From Buttiauxella izardii (GTDB lineage Bacteria; Pseudomonadota; Gammaproteobacteria; Enterobacterales; Enterobacteriaceae): a stretch of DNA of 50,885 nucleotides. The notes below the pieces were generated by a model. The model worked only from the letters and a program-made list of their open reading frames with translations. It searched no databases and was not told where the DNA came from. Numbering within the stretch: the first letter of the stretch is position 1; each line of letters begins with the position of its first letter. The DNA lies in assembly GCF_003601925.1 (NCBI RefSeq), contig NZ_QZWH01000030.1, forward strand, positions 1-50,885, written 5' to 3'. The position numbers were made by a program, and so were the translations under genes. Shown piece after piece: positions 9,601 to 18,598 of this stretch.

Positions 9601-9941
9601 CCAGAAATCCACGGCCCGACCAATCCCACCAGCGCCGGTTTCACCACTTCGTTGTAGTAAACGAAATCGCGCTCCATCACTTTGTCATAGGCGCGGTGAA
9701 TACGTCCGCCTAATTCTGGCAGCAGCATCACGCGAATAAAGTCGTTTTCAATCCACACGGCGTTGTAGTCGCGCATCTCACGCTGGCCAGTGAGCGTGTC
9801 GATGACGCCGTAGGGATAAACCGCACCGGAAGACCCCTGGTAGACACGGTTTTCCAGAAACATGGGATTCGGGTCTTCCGCACCGGTCGTCCAGGTGGGG
9901 AGAGAGATCGTTTCTTGTGTAACCTTAACGGCTCCGTACAT
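6675..9941 (-). CDS. yphG: YphG: DUF5107 and TPR protein
   Basis: 1088-aa protein without a signal peptide, orthologous to E. coli YphG (about 1093 aa), function unknown. Residues about 30-400 form the DUF5107 region. It contains an ENDFIRVMLLPELGGRIHRA stretch that resembles the N-terminal strand pattern of galactose-mutarotase-fold enzymes, followed by GPWISGGIEFNWPQHH. Residues about 460-1060 are helical repeats of TPR type, for example the ALALDAEDYRCNVALGQLEL unit. The start at 9941 has GGAG seven bases upstream; an upstream in-frame codon at 9965 lacks it. It is first in an operon with the sugar porter and epimerase and is divergent from the ROK regulator. I infer a carbohydrate-binding or carbohydrate-modifying role linked to the imported sugar; this is not shown. 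Confidence 0.92.
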   Translation of the reverse strand: MYGAVKVTQETISLPTWTTGAEDPNPMFLENRVYQGSSGAVYPYGVIDTLTGQREMRDYNAVWIENDFIRVMLLPELGGRIHRAYDKVMERDFVYYNEVVKPALVGLVGPWISGGIEFNWPQHHRPTTFMPVDVTFQKHENGAQTVWLGEVEPMRGLQVMTGFTLYPEKALIEITGKVFNGNPTPRHFLWWANPAVKGGDEHQSVFPPDVTAVFDHGKRDVSAFPIAHGTYYKVDYSAGVDISRYKNIPVPTSYMADKSEYDFVGAYHHGEQGGLLHIADHHVSPGKKQWTWGNCDFGQAWDRNLTDENGPYIELMTGVFTDNQPDFTWIVPYEEKVFVQNFLPYSQLGTLQNANTQAAIKLERHNGELQLGVYAIAPLEGVTLSIESAGSTLWKTILSLQPAQAWQEAISDNWPQRLTLNLRDAQGKLILSYCEHVPEDLPLPQPASVPAKPQDITNCDELYFIGQHLEQYLHASRSAFDYYQRALALDAEDYRCNVALGQLELNRGNWALAEKHADAALKRAHRLNKNPQNGDASMLRGAAKEKQGDVDGAFDDYFKASWSGNCRDAAFYALARLALRKGEVSQALAFVNQSLKFNASNNLAMGLKALILPQPQALAWISQQLEEYPLSYVLHYARWALTQSETDRAELLRVTGKRGVNASVLAGWLVSMGREAAAKELLKVLDSQEAMPLLWRAALETDHAQQHAFVQQAQDNFARKVRFPNTLDEVQMLQRLPHDGFAQYLLGCFWYSKRRYNEAVACWQFAAQQLPEFAAVQRVLGIHAWNKQHDAKLAEQYLQRAVELEPDNARFLFELDFLQKLSGRSTELRLAHLAPRRDVVLKRDDLTAELLSLWNIHGETDAAAHVLARRKFHPWEGGEGKVTGQYLINLQRRALACIAEQQFGIAEELLQQALHYPENLGEGRLVGQSDNDIWYLLAWCAQQNQQPERAQQYYQRALEGGSTLEAGRYYNDQPVDYLFYQAMALARIGEKEQAELQFHSFISWADAHFNDPSEPDFFAVSLPDLVALDADRQAAHKQHCLFVAALGHLGLGEVTEFEAALKALLSQNPAHDKAHLLQRAMQCGVFAE

Positions 9942-10056
9942 TTCGGTTCTCCAGTAAACAAACAACAGTGAAATACGTTATGTTTGCAGTGTAGAGAACT
10001 CATTACGGCTTAGAGTGCTTAATGCTCACACAATAAAGTTAACGGAGTTTAGTGAA

Positions 10057-11253
10057 ATGAATGATTCAGGGCTGAATAACCAGCGGGTGCGACAAGTCAA
10101 TCGCCGGACGATTATGAAGCTGGTGTGGCAGCATAAGCGGCTGAGCAAATCGCAGTTTGCACAGTACACCGGGTTGTCGATTCCAGCGGTAAGCAAGATC
10201 CTTGAAGAGTTGGTCAGCGATGGAAAACTGAGCCATTCCAGCGAAAATCTAAGCAACCGCGGCATTAACAGCGGCAGTTACCAAATCCCGCCCGATGGCG
10301 ATTTCATTCTTTGCATGAATGTCACCCCCACCAGCATTGAAAGCCAACTTTGCGACGCGCAACTTTCAGCGCAGGGGCAGTTTGAGCGGATACCCATCAA
10401 CGCAAAAACACCGCAGGCATTATTGGCGGCCATTGAAGGTATCTGGCGCAACCAGCGTAAAACCTGGCCGAAGAAAACCATCAACCTGGCATTGGGGATT
10501 CATGGGCAGGTTGACCCCGTCACAGGCGTTTCGCAAACCATGCCACAAGCGCCGTGGCGCGAACCGGTAGAAATCAAATATCTGCTGGAAGAAAAGCTCG
10601 GCGTAACAGTCAGAGTGGATAACGACTGCGTAATGCTGGCGCTGGCTGAGAAATGGCAGAATCCAGGTAATCGCCAGGATTTCTGTGTGATAAACGTCGA
10701 TTACGGCATCGGTTCGTCATTCGTTATAAATGGGCAAATTTATCGCGGCAGCCTTTATGGTAGCGGACAAATCGGCCATACGATTGTTAACCCTGACGGC
10801 ATGGCCTGTGACTGCGGGCGTTACGGTTGCCTGGAAACTGTCGCCTCGCTGACGGCATTAAAAAAGCAGGCGCGAATTTGGCTGAAATCACAACCTCAAT
10901 CGCCAAAACTGGATCCGGAGTCTATTACTTCAACTCAGCTCATTACCGCCTGGCACGAAGGTGACGATCACGTTCGCCGTTGGGTAGAAAACTCCGCCAA
11001 CGCTATTGGTTTAAGCCTATATAACTTTCTCAACATCTTGAATATTAATAAGATTTTATTTTATGGCAGAAGCTGCGGGTTTGGGGAAAGCTGGCTTGCG
11101 ACCATCGATAAGCAAATTGGGTTTAACCCGTTTGATCATGGCGATTCACTCAAAGCAAATGCAACTCAGATCAGTTTTGGGCAATTAACCCGGCCACAGC
11201 AAGTTATGGGAATTGGCTATTTGTACGCAGAAGACGCGTTGAATGACGTGTAG
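10057..11253 (+). CDS. yphH: ROK-family transcriptional regulator YphH
   Basis: 398-aa regulator orthologous to E. coli YphH (397 aa). Residues 10-75 form a MarR/NagC-type winged helix (LSKSQFAQYTGLSIPAVSKILEEL). The ROK sugar-binding domain follows, with DNDCVMLALAE, GHTIVNPDG and the zinc motif CDCGRYGCLE. The start at ATG 10057 has GGAG upstream; a GTG at 10015 would add 14 residues not supported by homology. It is transcribed away from yphG with a 115-bp shared spacer, so it probably represses or activates the yphG-porter-epimerase operon in response to a sugar. No clear operator palindrome could be assigned in the spacer. Confidence 0.92.
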   Translation: MNDSGLNNQRVRQVNRRTIMKLVWQHKRLSKSQFAQYTGLSIPAVSKILEELVSDGKLSHSSENLSNRGINSGSYQIPPDGDFILCMNVTPTSIESQLCDAQLSAQGQFERIPINAKTPQALLAAIEGIWRNQRKTWPKKTINLALGIHGQVDPVTGVSQTMPQAPWREPVEIKYLLEEKLGVTVRVDNDCVMLALAEKWQNPGNRQDFCVINVDYGIGSSFVINGQIYRGSLYGSGQIGHTIVNPDGMACDCGRYGCLETVASLTALKKQARIWLKSQPQSPKLDPESITSTQLITAWHEGDDHVRRWVENSANAIGLSLYNFLNILNINKILFYGRSCGFGESWLATIDKQIGFNPFDHGDSLKANATQISFGQLTRPQQVMGIGYLYAEDALNDV

Positions 11254-11263
11254 TGACAGATAT

Positions 11264-11289
11264 AAAAAAACCCCGGCGAGCCGGGGTTT
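11264..11289. terminator. Bidirectional terminator between yphH and glyA
   Basis: A perfect 10-bp stem (AAACCCCGGC, loop GA, GCCGGGGTTT) has an A-run on one side and T-run on the other. It can end both yphH (plus strand) and glyA (minus strand). Confidence 0.9.
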
Positions 11290-11305
11290 CCACAGTCAGA
11301 CGATA

Positions 11306-12559
11306 TTATGCGTAAACAGGCAGACGCGCGCAGATATCGAGAACTTTTTGCTTAGTGCGTTCGATAACCGCTTCGTCGTTGATGCTGTCCAGCACATCAC
11401 ACATCCAGCCAGCCAGCTCACGAACATCCGCTTCGGTGAAGCCACGGCGAGTCACTGCTGGTGTACCGATACGGATACCGGAAGTCACAAACGGGCTCTT
11501 CGGATCGTTTGGCACGCTGTTTTTGTTAACAGTGATGTTTGCACGGCCCAGAGCGGCGTCAGCTTCTTTACCGGTCAGGTTTTTATCAACCAGATCCAGC
11601 AGGAACAGGTGGTTGTCAGTACCGCCAGAAACTACTTTGTAGCCGCGCTCAAGGAACACAGCAACCATCGCTTTCGCGTTTTTAGCTACCTGGTGTTGAT
11701 AAGTTTTGAACTCAGGTTCCATGGCTTCTTTCAGTGCCACAGCTTTACCCGCGATGACGTGCATCAGTGGGCCGCCCTGCGCGCCTGGGAATACCGCGGA
11801 GTTCAGTTTCTTGTACAGCTCTTCGCTGCCGCCTTTCGCGAGGATTAAACCACCGCGTGGGCCTGCCAGCGTTTTGTGCGTTGTGGTGGTCACAACGTGA
11901 GCATGTGGAACCGGGTTCGGGTAAACGCCTGCGGCGATAAGGCCAGCAACGTGCGCCATATCAACGAACAGTTTTGCGTCAACCATGTCGGCGATTTCAC
12001 GCATTTTTGCCCAATCAACCACGCCGGAATAAGCTGAGAAACCACCGATGATCATTTTCGGTTTGTGTTCTTTGGCTTGTTTTTCCAGGTCTGCGTAATC
12101 GATATGACCGGTTTCATCGATGCCGTAAGGCACGATGTTGTACAGCTTGCCGGAGAAGTTTACCGGGGAGCCGTGAGTCAGGTGGCCGCCGTGTGCCAGG
12201 TTCATACCCAGAACGGTGTCGCCTGGTTCCAACAATGTGGTGTAAACCGCAAAGTTAGCCTGAGAACCGGAGTGCGGCTGCACGTTAGCGTAATCAGCGC
12301 CGAACAGCTCTTTTGCACGGTCGATAGCCAGTTGCTCAACCACGTCGACGTATTCACAGCCGCCGTAGTAACGCTTGCCTGGGTAGCCTTCTGCGTATTT
12401 GTTAGTTAACTGAGAACCCTGAGCCTGCATGACGCGCGGGCTGGTGTAGTTTTCGGAGGCGATCAGTTCAATGTGCTCTTCCTGACGTACTTTTTCTTGC
12501 TCCATAGCCTGCCACAGTTGGGCATCATAATCGGCAATGTTCATTTCACGCTTTAACAT
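11306..12559 (-). CDS. glyA: Serine hydroxymethyltransferase GlyA
   Basis: 417-aa PLP enzyme, the same length as E. coli GlyA. It converts serine and tetrahydrofolate to glycine and 5,10-methylene-THF, the main source of one-carbon units. The PLP lysine lies in [16 protein letters not shown] (about residue 229). The start at 12559 ([12 protein letters not shown]) is preceded by TAGGAGATG; an in-frame ATG two codons upstream (12565) is the weaker choice. The gene is monocistronic, ends at a strong hairpin, and is divergent from hmp. PurR and MetR sites in the spacer indicate control by purines and homocysteine as in E. coli. Confidence 0.98.
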   Translation of the reverse strand: MLKREMNIADYDAQLWQAMEQEKVRQEEHIELIASENYTSPRVMQAQGSQLTNKYAEGYPGKRYYGGCEYVDVVEQLAIDRAKELFGADYANVQPHSGSQANFAVYTTLLEPGDTVLGMNLAHGGHLTHGSPVNFSGKLYNIVPYGIDETGHIDYADLEKQAKEHKPKMIIGGFSAYSGVVDWAKMREIADMVDAKLFVDMAHVAGLIAAGVYPNPVPHAHVVTTTTHKTLAGPRGGLILAKGGSEELYKKLNSAVFPGAQGGPLMHVIAGKAVALKEAMEPEFKTYQHQVAKNAKAMVAVFLERGYKVVSGGTDNHLFLLDLVDKNLTGKEADAALGRANITVNKNSVPNDPKSPFVTSGIRIGTPAVTRRGFTEADVRELAGWMCDVLDSINDEAVIERTKQKVLDICARLPVYA

Positions 12560-12679
12560 CCGCATCTCCTAAACTCAGCTAACGGTAAATATTTGAACAG
12601 CTTTAAGGCCGCCTTAAATACAACGGGCAACAGTGTAAACCGAAACAGTGCTACGTGATAGGCCTTGACAGAGGTTTTT

Positions 12680-12695
12680 ACGCAAACGATTGGCT
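12680..12695. promoter_or_regulatory. PurR operator of glyA
   Basis: ACGCAAACGATTGGCT matches the PurR consensus ACGCAAACGTTTNCNT in its left half, and corresponds to the ACGCAAACGATT core I recall for the E. coli glyA site. It lies 121-136 bp upstream of glyA within the promoter region. Confidence 0.75.
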
Positions 12696-12764
12696 TGGCG
12701 TCCTGCAAGGGTTTGAAGGCAAAAGTCATCGGCTATTTCAACGGAGTTTATTTCATCATCCACA

Positions 12765-12777
12765 TGAATGAATTTCA
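12765..12777. promoter_or_regulatory. MetR box between glyA and hmp
   Basis: TGAATGAATTTCA is a perfect TGAA-N5-TTCA MetR site. In E. coli, MetR with homocysteine activates glyA and affects hmp from this spacer. A second, degenerate TGAA-containing site lies nearer glyA (about 12735-12757). The 347-bp glyA-hmp spacer otherwise holds the PurR and NsrR sites and no gene I can support. Confidence 0.7.
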
Positions 12778-12849
12778 CGTTCTGTGACTCATATCGACCT
12801 AAAGAAGTACCCATTTACAATGTAGTGCTTTTTTTTCTGCGGAGAGTTT

Positions 12850-12876
12850 TATAAGATGCATTCAAAATACAACATT
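12850..12876 (+). promoter_or_regulatory. hmp -10 region with NsrR-like site
   Basis: A TATAAG -10 element runs directly into AAGATGCATTCAAAATACAACATT. This resembles the NsrR operator of E. coli hmp (TATAAGATGCATTT and onward). The position over the promoter fits repression by NsrR and relief by nitric oxide. The right half-site is weaker than the left. Confidence 0.68.
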
Positions 12877-12906
12877 AACTTTCGCTGTTAAAAATGGAGC
12901 TATACC

Positions 12907-14097
12907 ATGCTTGATGCACAAACCATCGCTGTCGTGAAATCCACCATTCCCCTGCTTGCCGCCACCGGCCCAAAACTCACCGCGCATTTTTACGATCGTA
13001 TGTTCAGCCATAACCCTGAGCTGAAAGAGATCTTTAATATGAGCAACCAGCGCAACGGCGATCAGCGTGAAGCGCTGTTCAATGCTATTTGCGCGTATGC
13101 CACCAACATTGAAAACCTCGCGGTGCTGTTGCCTGCGGTGGAAAAAATCGCCCAGAAGCACACTAGTTTCCAGATCAAACCTGAGCAGTACGATATTGTT
13201 GGCGGTCATTTATTAGCGACGCTGGATGAAATGTTCAGCCCAGGCCAGGAAGTGCTGGATGCCTGGGGCAAAGCATATGGCGTGCTGGCGGGCGTGTTTA
13301 TCAATCGCGAATCTGAAATCTACCAGGATAACGCCGCGAAAAATGGCGGCTGGGAAGGCACGCGCGCATTCCGTATTGTGGCGAAAGAGCCGCAAAGCAC
13401 GCTGATCACCAGTTTTGAATTTGAGCCAGTCGACGGCAAAGCGGTCGCCGATTATCAGCCGGGTCAATACCTCGGCGTGTGGCTGAAGCCAGAAGGTTTC
13501 CCGCACCAGGAAATTCGTCAATATTCCCTGACCCGCAAGTCCGATGGCAAAAGCTATCGCATCGCGGTGAAACGTGAAGATCTGGGCCAGGTTTCAAGCT
13601 GGTTGCATAATCACGCACAAGTCGGCGATGAAGTGCATCTTGCCGCGCCTGCCGGTGATTTCTTTATGGATGTCAACGCGCAAACTCCTGTGACGTTGAT
13701 TTCAGCAGGCGTTGGCCAGACGCCAATGTTAGCCATGCTGGATACGCTGGCGAAAACCAAACACACCGCCCAAGTAAACTGGTTCCACGCCGCAGAACAC
13801 AGTGATGTGCATGCGTTTGCCGATGAAGTGAATGTGCTGGGCGAACAGTTGCCGCGCTTTGAACGCCACGTCTGGTATCGCGCACCGGGTGAAAATTGCC
13901 GTGCACAGGCGAAATTTGATAGCGAAGGTTTGATGGATTTGCTGGCGCTGGAAAGCAAAATCAGCGCGCCGGATATGCAGTTTTATCTGTGTGGCCCGGT
14001 GAGTTTTATGCGCTTTGCGGCGGAGCAGCTAGTGAATTTGGGCGTTGAGCAAGACCGGATTCATTACGAATGTTTTGGCCCGCATAAAGTGATGTGA
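12907..14097 (+). CDS. hmp: Flavohaemoglobin Hmp (nitric oxide dioxygenase)
   Basis: 396-aa cytoplasmic flavohaemoprotein that oxidises NO to nitrate using O2 and NAD(P)H. Residues 1-140 are the globin domain with Tyr29 (HFYDRMF), the conserved Phe-His region and the proximal histidine near 85 (AQKHTSF). Residues 150-260 bind FAD (RQYSLT) and 265-396 bind NAD(P)H ([20 protein letters not shown]). Length equals E. coli Hmp. AATGGAGC upstream serves as ribosome site. Transcribed alone, away from glyA, under the NsrR-like operator. The gene is followed at once by a CCCTCA-type palindrome. Confidence 0.98.
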   Translation: MLDAQTIAVVKSTIPLLAATGPKLTAHFYDRMFSHNPELKEIFNMSNQRNGDQREALFNAICAYATNIENLAVLLPAVEKIAQKHTSFQIKPEQYDIVGGHLLATLDEMFSPGQEVLDAWGKAYGVLAGVFINRESEIYQDNAAKNGGWEGTRAFRIVAKEPQSTLITSFEFEPVDGKAVADYQPGQYLGVWLKPEGFPHQEIRQYSLTRKSDGKSYRIAVKREDLGQVSSWLHNHAQVGDEVHLAAPAGDFFMDVNAQTPVTLISAGVGQTPMLAMLDTLAKTKHTAQVNWFHAAEHSDVHAFADEVNVLGEQLPRFERHVWYRAPGENCRAQAKFDSEGLMDLLALESKISAPDMQFYLCGPVSFMRFAAEQLVNLGVEQDRIHYECFGPHKVM

Positions 14098-14098
14098 T

Positions 14099-14156
14099 TT
14101 TAAAACAACCCTCATCCCGGCCTTATCCCTGACGGAGAAGGCTGGCATGAGGGGCA
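14099..14156 (+). repeat. CCCTCA-type palindrome between hmp and glnB
   Basis: Begins TTTTAAAACAACCCTCA just after the hmp stop, then forms an imperfect hairpin between CCCTCATCCCGGCCTT and AAGGCTGGCATGAGGG. It shares its first 17 bases with the element after zevB at the left end. It separates the convergent genes hmp and glnB and may terminate one or both, though no T-run follows. Confidence 0.75.
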
Positions 14157-14160
14157 AAGA

Positions 14161-15883
<1,723 letters not shown>

Positions 15884-15887
<4 letters not shown>

Positions 15888-16552
15888 GGTTTCGCCTCCT
15901 GCGCGGGTTTGGTGTTATCCGGCAATTCTGTGCTGGCAGGTTTACGGCTGGAAAGCTGACGTTCAATGTCGGTTAAGTTTTCCAGTTTTCGGGTCGTCAA
16001 ACTGAGCTGGCTTCTGAGCCGTTGCTGCTGCTCACGCAATGTGTCCAACTCGCTGTCTGAGCTTTGCTGTAATTTGCTGTAGCGCGTGCGTTCGTCTGAC
16101 AGCGCCAGCAGAGAAGCCTGGCCATCGCGCCACACCTGGAACAAGGAACGCACCTGCGACGGGACTTCCGTCGTCATCGCATCCAGTTTCACCATATAGC
16201 GGCGGCGTTCGGTCGGGGTGATTTTGGCATTCGCCAGCAAGATGCCGCGCTTGAAAGTGTCGCGCCAGCTATCGGACGGCCAACGACGCGCTTCTGCTCG
16301 CGCCTGCGCAGGCGCTAAACGCTCGGCACAATCCATCGCCCGCAGCCAGTAAAGCGGGTTGCTCATGGAGTCGTGGCTCTGGTTTTGCCAGATATCTTCG
16401 CAATCGGTCGACAGGTAATCCGCCAGTTGTTGCTTAGGTTCTTCTGCCAACGGTGGATGTTTTACGTCTTTGGTCGCTGTGTGTTGCACACAACTCGCCA
16501 GCAACAAGGGCACTAACAATGCTGACAAAGGGCGAAATATAGTCACTTTCAT
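15884..16552 (-). CDS. qseG: Outer-membrane lipoprotein QseG
   Basis: 222-aa lipoprotein with signal peptide and lipobox (LLLASC, Cys near residue 21). The middle is helical and rich in Arg and Gln, with a coiled-coil-like stretch at about 155-205. In E. coli QseG interacts with the GlrK (QseE) kinase and influences its activity, and in EHEC it is linked to type III effector translocation. It is slightly shorter than E. coli QseG (237 aa). It lies three bases after glrK and overlaps glrR by four bases, so the three products are made together. Confidence 0.92.
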
Positions 16553-16555
16553 TTT

Positions 16556-17992
16556 TTATTTGTTCTCGGGAAAAACAGGCAACTCGATACGGAAGCAAAC
16601 ATCGACCGTTTCATCGTCAATCAGATGCAATTCGCCGTGCATACGACGGATACAATCCTGGGCAATACTCAGGCCCAGACCACTTCCTTTAACCGCACCT
16701 TTGCGTTGGTGGCTTCCCTGATAAAAAGGTTCAAAAATCATCTCGCGCTCCGCATCCGGAATGGGGTCGCCGGTATTACCGACATCAATATGGAGTAAGT
16801 CCCCCACCTGCGCGCTTCGTAGATAAATGGTACCGGATTCAGACCCATAGTGCACCGCATTGGAATAGAGATTATCCAGCACGCTCATCAGCAACATGGG
16901 TTCGGCAAGCACCGCCGCCGGGCTGAAATTGCATTCGGTACGCATCATTTTAGCCCGTGCTGGCAAACTGTGAGCGGCAATAATCACGTCCACCAGCGGA
17001 GCGAGTGCAACTTTTTCAAGTTCGACCGGAACATCCGCCAGTTTGCGGTTGTAGTCCAGCAGTTGCTCTATCAATTTTTGTAGGTGGCGGCTGCTGTTAT
17101 CGAGGATTTCCACGACCTCTTTTTGGTCGTTGGTGAGCGGCCCGACAACCTGGTCGGCCAGCAGTTCGGTGCCTTCGCGCATGCTGGCGAGAGGGGTTTT
17201 TAACTCATGGGAAATGTGACGCAAAAATTCATGGCGCTGGGATTCAAGCCAGGAAAGACGCTCGCTCAACCAGACAATGCGTTGCCCTACCGAGCGCAAT
17301 TCACGCGGCCCTTTAAACAACACCGCATTGTTCAAAGAGTGCCCCTCGCCCAGCAAGTTAATCATCCGTTCGATGCCTTTAACCGGGCCGATAATCATGC
17401 GCGTAAAGATAATCACCAACGCGACGCTGAGCAGAAACAGCACCAGCGCCTGCCAGCCGAAGAACTGCCCACGTTCAGCGATTTCTTGCTGGAGCTGTTG
17501 CCCGCGAGAAAACACCACCGCGCGCGTGGCTTGAACCATTTCGGCATTAGCCGTTGCGAAGGTTTCCAGATGCGCGGCCGCAGCGGTATCTGGCCCACTG
17601 TTTTTGCATTGAATTTCGGCAAGATCTTTTAGCGACTGGCTTAAGGTTTGATAGAGATGATTGTCAGGCAGAACGGCGGCGTGGGCTTCGAGCATTTGTG
17701 CGTAACGTTTACGCTGCCCCTGATAAACCTTCGCAAGAGTCGCATCGTCCAGCACGCAGTATTGGCGATAGCTACGTTCCATTTCCAGCGCCACGTTGGT
17801 CATCGCTTCGCTGCGACGGGCGTCAACCAGCGTGGTGCGATTGGTCATTGCCGCCTGGTCGCTTAGCGCGTTAAGGCTTTGCCAGGCCTGCCACGCCAGA
17901 ACCAGGAGCGGTACTAGCACCAGCAAAAATGCCATCATGACGAGCTGACGTAGGGATCGCGGGAAAAAATGCCACTGGTTCAATAGCTTCAT
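16556..17992 (-). CDS. glrK: Sensor histidine kinase GlrK (QseE)
   Basis: 478-aa membrane kinase. TM1 lies at about 15-36 and TM2 at about 176-197, flanking a periplasmic helical domain. A HAMP segment follows, then the H-box FLRHISHELKTPLASMREG with the phosphorylated His near 258, then the ATPase with N-box (DNLYSNAVHYG) and G-box (KGSGLGLSIA). It phosphorylates GlrR. E. coli GlrK is 475 aa and very similar. It is first in its operon; the 62 bp upstream end at the glmY terminator. Confidence 0.97.
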   Translation of the reverse strand: MKLLNQWHFFPRSLRQLVMMAFLLVLVPLLVLAWQAWQSLNALSDQAAMTNRTTLVDARRSEAMTNVALEMERSYRQYCVLDDATLAKVYQGQRKRYAQMLEAHAAVLPDNHLYQTLSQSLKDLAEIQCKNSGPDTAAAAHLETFATANAEMVQATRAVVFSRGQQLQQEIAERGQFFGWQALVLFLLSVALVIIFTRMIIGPVKGIERMINLLGEGHSLNNAVLFKGPRELRSVGQRIVWLSERLSWLESQRHEFLRHISHELKTPLASMREGTELLADQVVGPLTNDQKEVVEILDNSSRHLQKLIEQLLDYNRKLADVPVELEKVALAPLVDVIIAAHSLPARAKMMRTECNFSPAAVLAEPMLLMSVLDNLYSNAVHYGSESGTIYLRSAQVGDLLHIDVGNTGDPIPDAEREMIFEPFYQGSHQRKGAVKGSGLGLSIAQDCIRRMHGELHLIDDETVDVCFRIELPVFPENK

Positions 17993-18054
17993 CTCATTGT
18001 CTACCTGAATGATTCGATGCTAGCGGGGATTGGCAGGAGTTTAAAGTTCAGAAA

Positions 18055-18253
18055 CGACAAAGGCAGAGAATAATCTCTGCCTTTGTTCTGGAATCAGGCG
18101 GTGCCTTACTCAACGTTTCGCCCGGAGCATGATAAAGCAGTACGAGACTGACAATAATCAAAAGGTGGACGGCAGGCACCTGGTGTGCGTCATTCTAAAT
18201 TTTATGTAGCACAACCCTTGCGGGGGCTGACATAGGAGGGTGAATGAGCCACT
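18055..18253 (-). ncRNA. glmY: Small RNA GlmY
   Basis: The minus-strand sequence beginning AGTGGCTCATTCACC at 18253 matches the 5' end of E. coli GlmY, and the position between glrK and purL is identical. The RNA ends at a 13-bp perfect hairpin (18057-18086, ACAAAGGCAGAGA, loop of four, TCTCTGCCTTTGT). GlmY protects GlmZ from RapZ and RNase E, and so raises GlmS (glucosamine-6-phosphate synthase) synthesis. At about 199 nt it is a little longer than the E. coli RNA (about 184 nt). The exact 3' end is inferred from the hairpin. Confidence 0.87.
18057..18086 (-). terminator. GlmY terminator hairpin
   Basis: A 13-bp uninterrupted stem with a 4-base loop is followed on the minus strand by a broken T-run (TTTGTCGTTT). 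It ends the sRNA before the glrK start. Confidence 0.82.
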
Positions 18254-18280
18254 GCACAGTATTATGCATACTTTGTGCCA
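18254..18280 (-). promoter_or_regulatory. glmY promoter, sigma54 with overlapping sigma70 -10
   Basis: On the minus strand TGGCACAAAGTATGCA (18280-18265) fits the sigma54 consensus TGGCAC-N5-TTGC. Its GC lies 13-14 bases and its GG 25-26 bases before the GlmY 5' end. CATAAT at 18266-18261 can serve as a sigma70 -10 for nearly the same start. This is the arrangement known for E. coli glmY. Confidence 0.82.
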
Positions 18281-18369
18281 TGTTTGCTACACATTCTATA
18301 CATCGATGTTTCTATTATGTTTATTTGTATTTTCGAGTAGGGTTTAAATTGATTGTTTATTGTTCGTTA

Positions 18370-18387
18370 TGTCGCTATTTAGCAACA
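18370..18387. promoter_or_regulatory. Degenerate GlrR-binding site
   Basis: TGTC-N10-AACA, one mismatch from the TGTC-N10-GACA GlrR box. It is the nearest of three such sites to glmY. Assignment rests on spacing and similarity only. Confidence 0.5.
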
Positions 18388-18432
18388 CTAAAAACGTGGA
18401 ATTTTTACGTCATTTAAAATCAATGGGTTAAG

Positions 18433-18450
18433 TGTCTCAAAATAGAGACA
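18433..18450. promoter_or_regulatory. GlrR-binding site
   Basis: A perfect TGTC-N10-GACA match, with extra symmetry (GTGTCTC...GAGACAC), lying 180-197 bp upstream of the GlmY 5' end. This is a typical enhancer-like distance for a sigma54 activator. Confidence 0.82.
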
Positions 18451-18465
18451 CCTGAAAAGTGATAT

Positions 18466-18483
18466 TGTCGGGAATGGGTGACA
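18466..18483. promoter_or_regulatory. GlrR-binding site (distal)
   Basis: A second perfect TGTC-N10-GACA match. The two perfect sites start 33 bp apart, about three helical turns, so they lie on the same DNA face. Confidence 0.8.
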
Positions 18484-18489
18484 ATAATG

Positions 18490-18587
18490 CCCTCACCCCA
18501 GCCCTCTCCCCCAGGAGAGGGAGAGGGAGAGAGAGGGAGAAAACAAGGTGATCCCTTCTCCCTCAGGGAGAAGGTTAGGATGAGGGC
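18490..18587. repeat. Double CCCTCA-type palindrome, glmY-purL spacer
   Basis: Two related elements lie side by side. The first starts CCCTCACCCCAGCCCTCTCC and leads into a GGGAGAGGGAGA-rich arm. The second is an inverted repeat, CCTTCTCCCTCAGGGAGAAGG, ending GGATGAGGGCG. They belong to the same family as those at 1-43 and 14.1 kb. They lie between the purL 3' end and the GlrR sites. The rest of the 344-bp stretch up to the glmY promoter is AT-rich and holds the GlrR sites; no gene is visible. Confidence 0.75.
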
Positions 18588-18598
18588 GGTCTTTACAA

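Noticed and set aside
10013-10027. Weak symmetry GAG...CTC in the yphG-yphH spacer as a ROK operator
   Set aside because: Only the outer three bases pair; too weak to call an operator.
11243-11848. 201-codon plus-strand frame after yphH
   Set aside because: It runs through the yphH/glyA terminator and antisense to glyA.
12614-12814. 66-codon open frame on the minus strand between glyA and hmp
   Set aside because: It spans the PurR and MetR operators and has no ribosome site or recognisable family.
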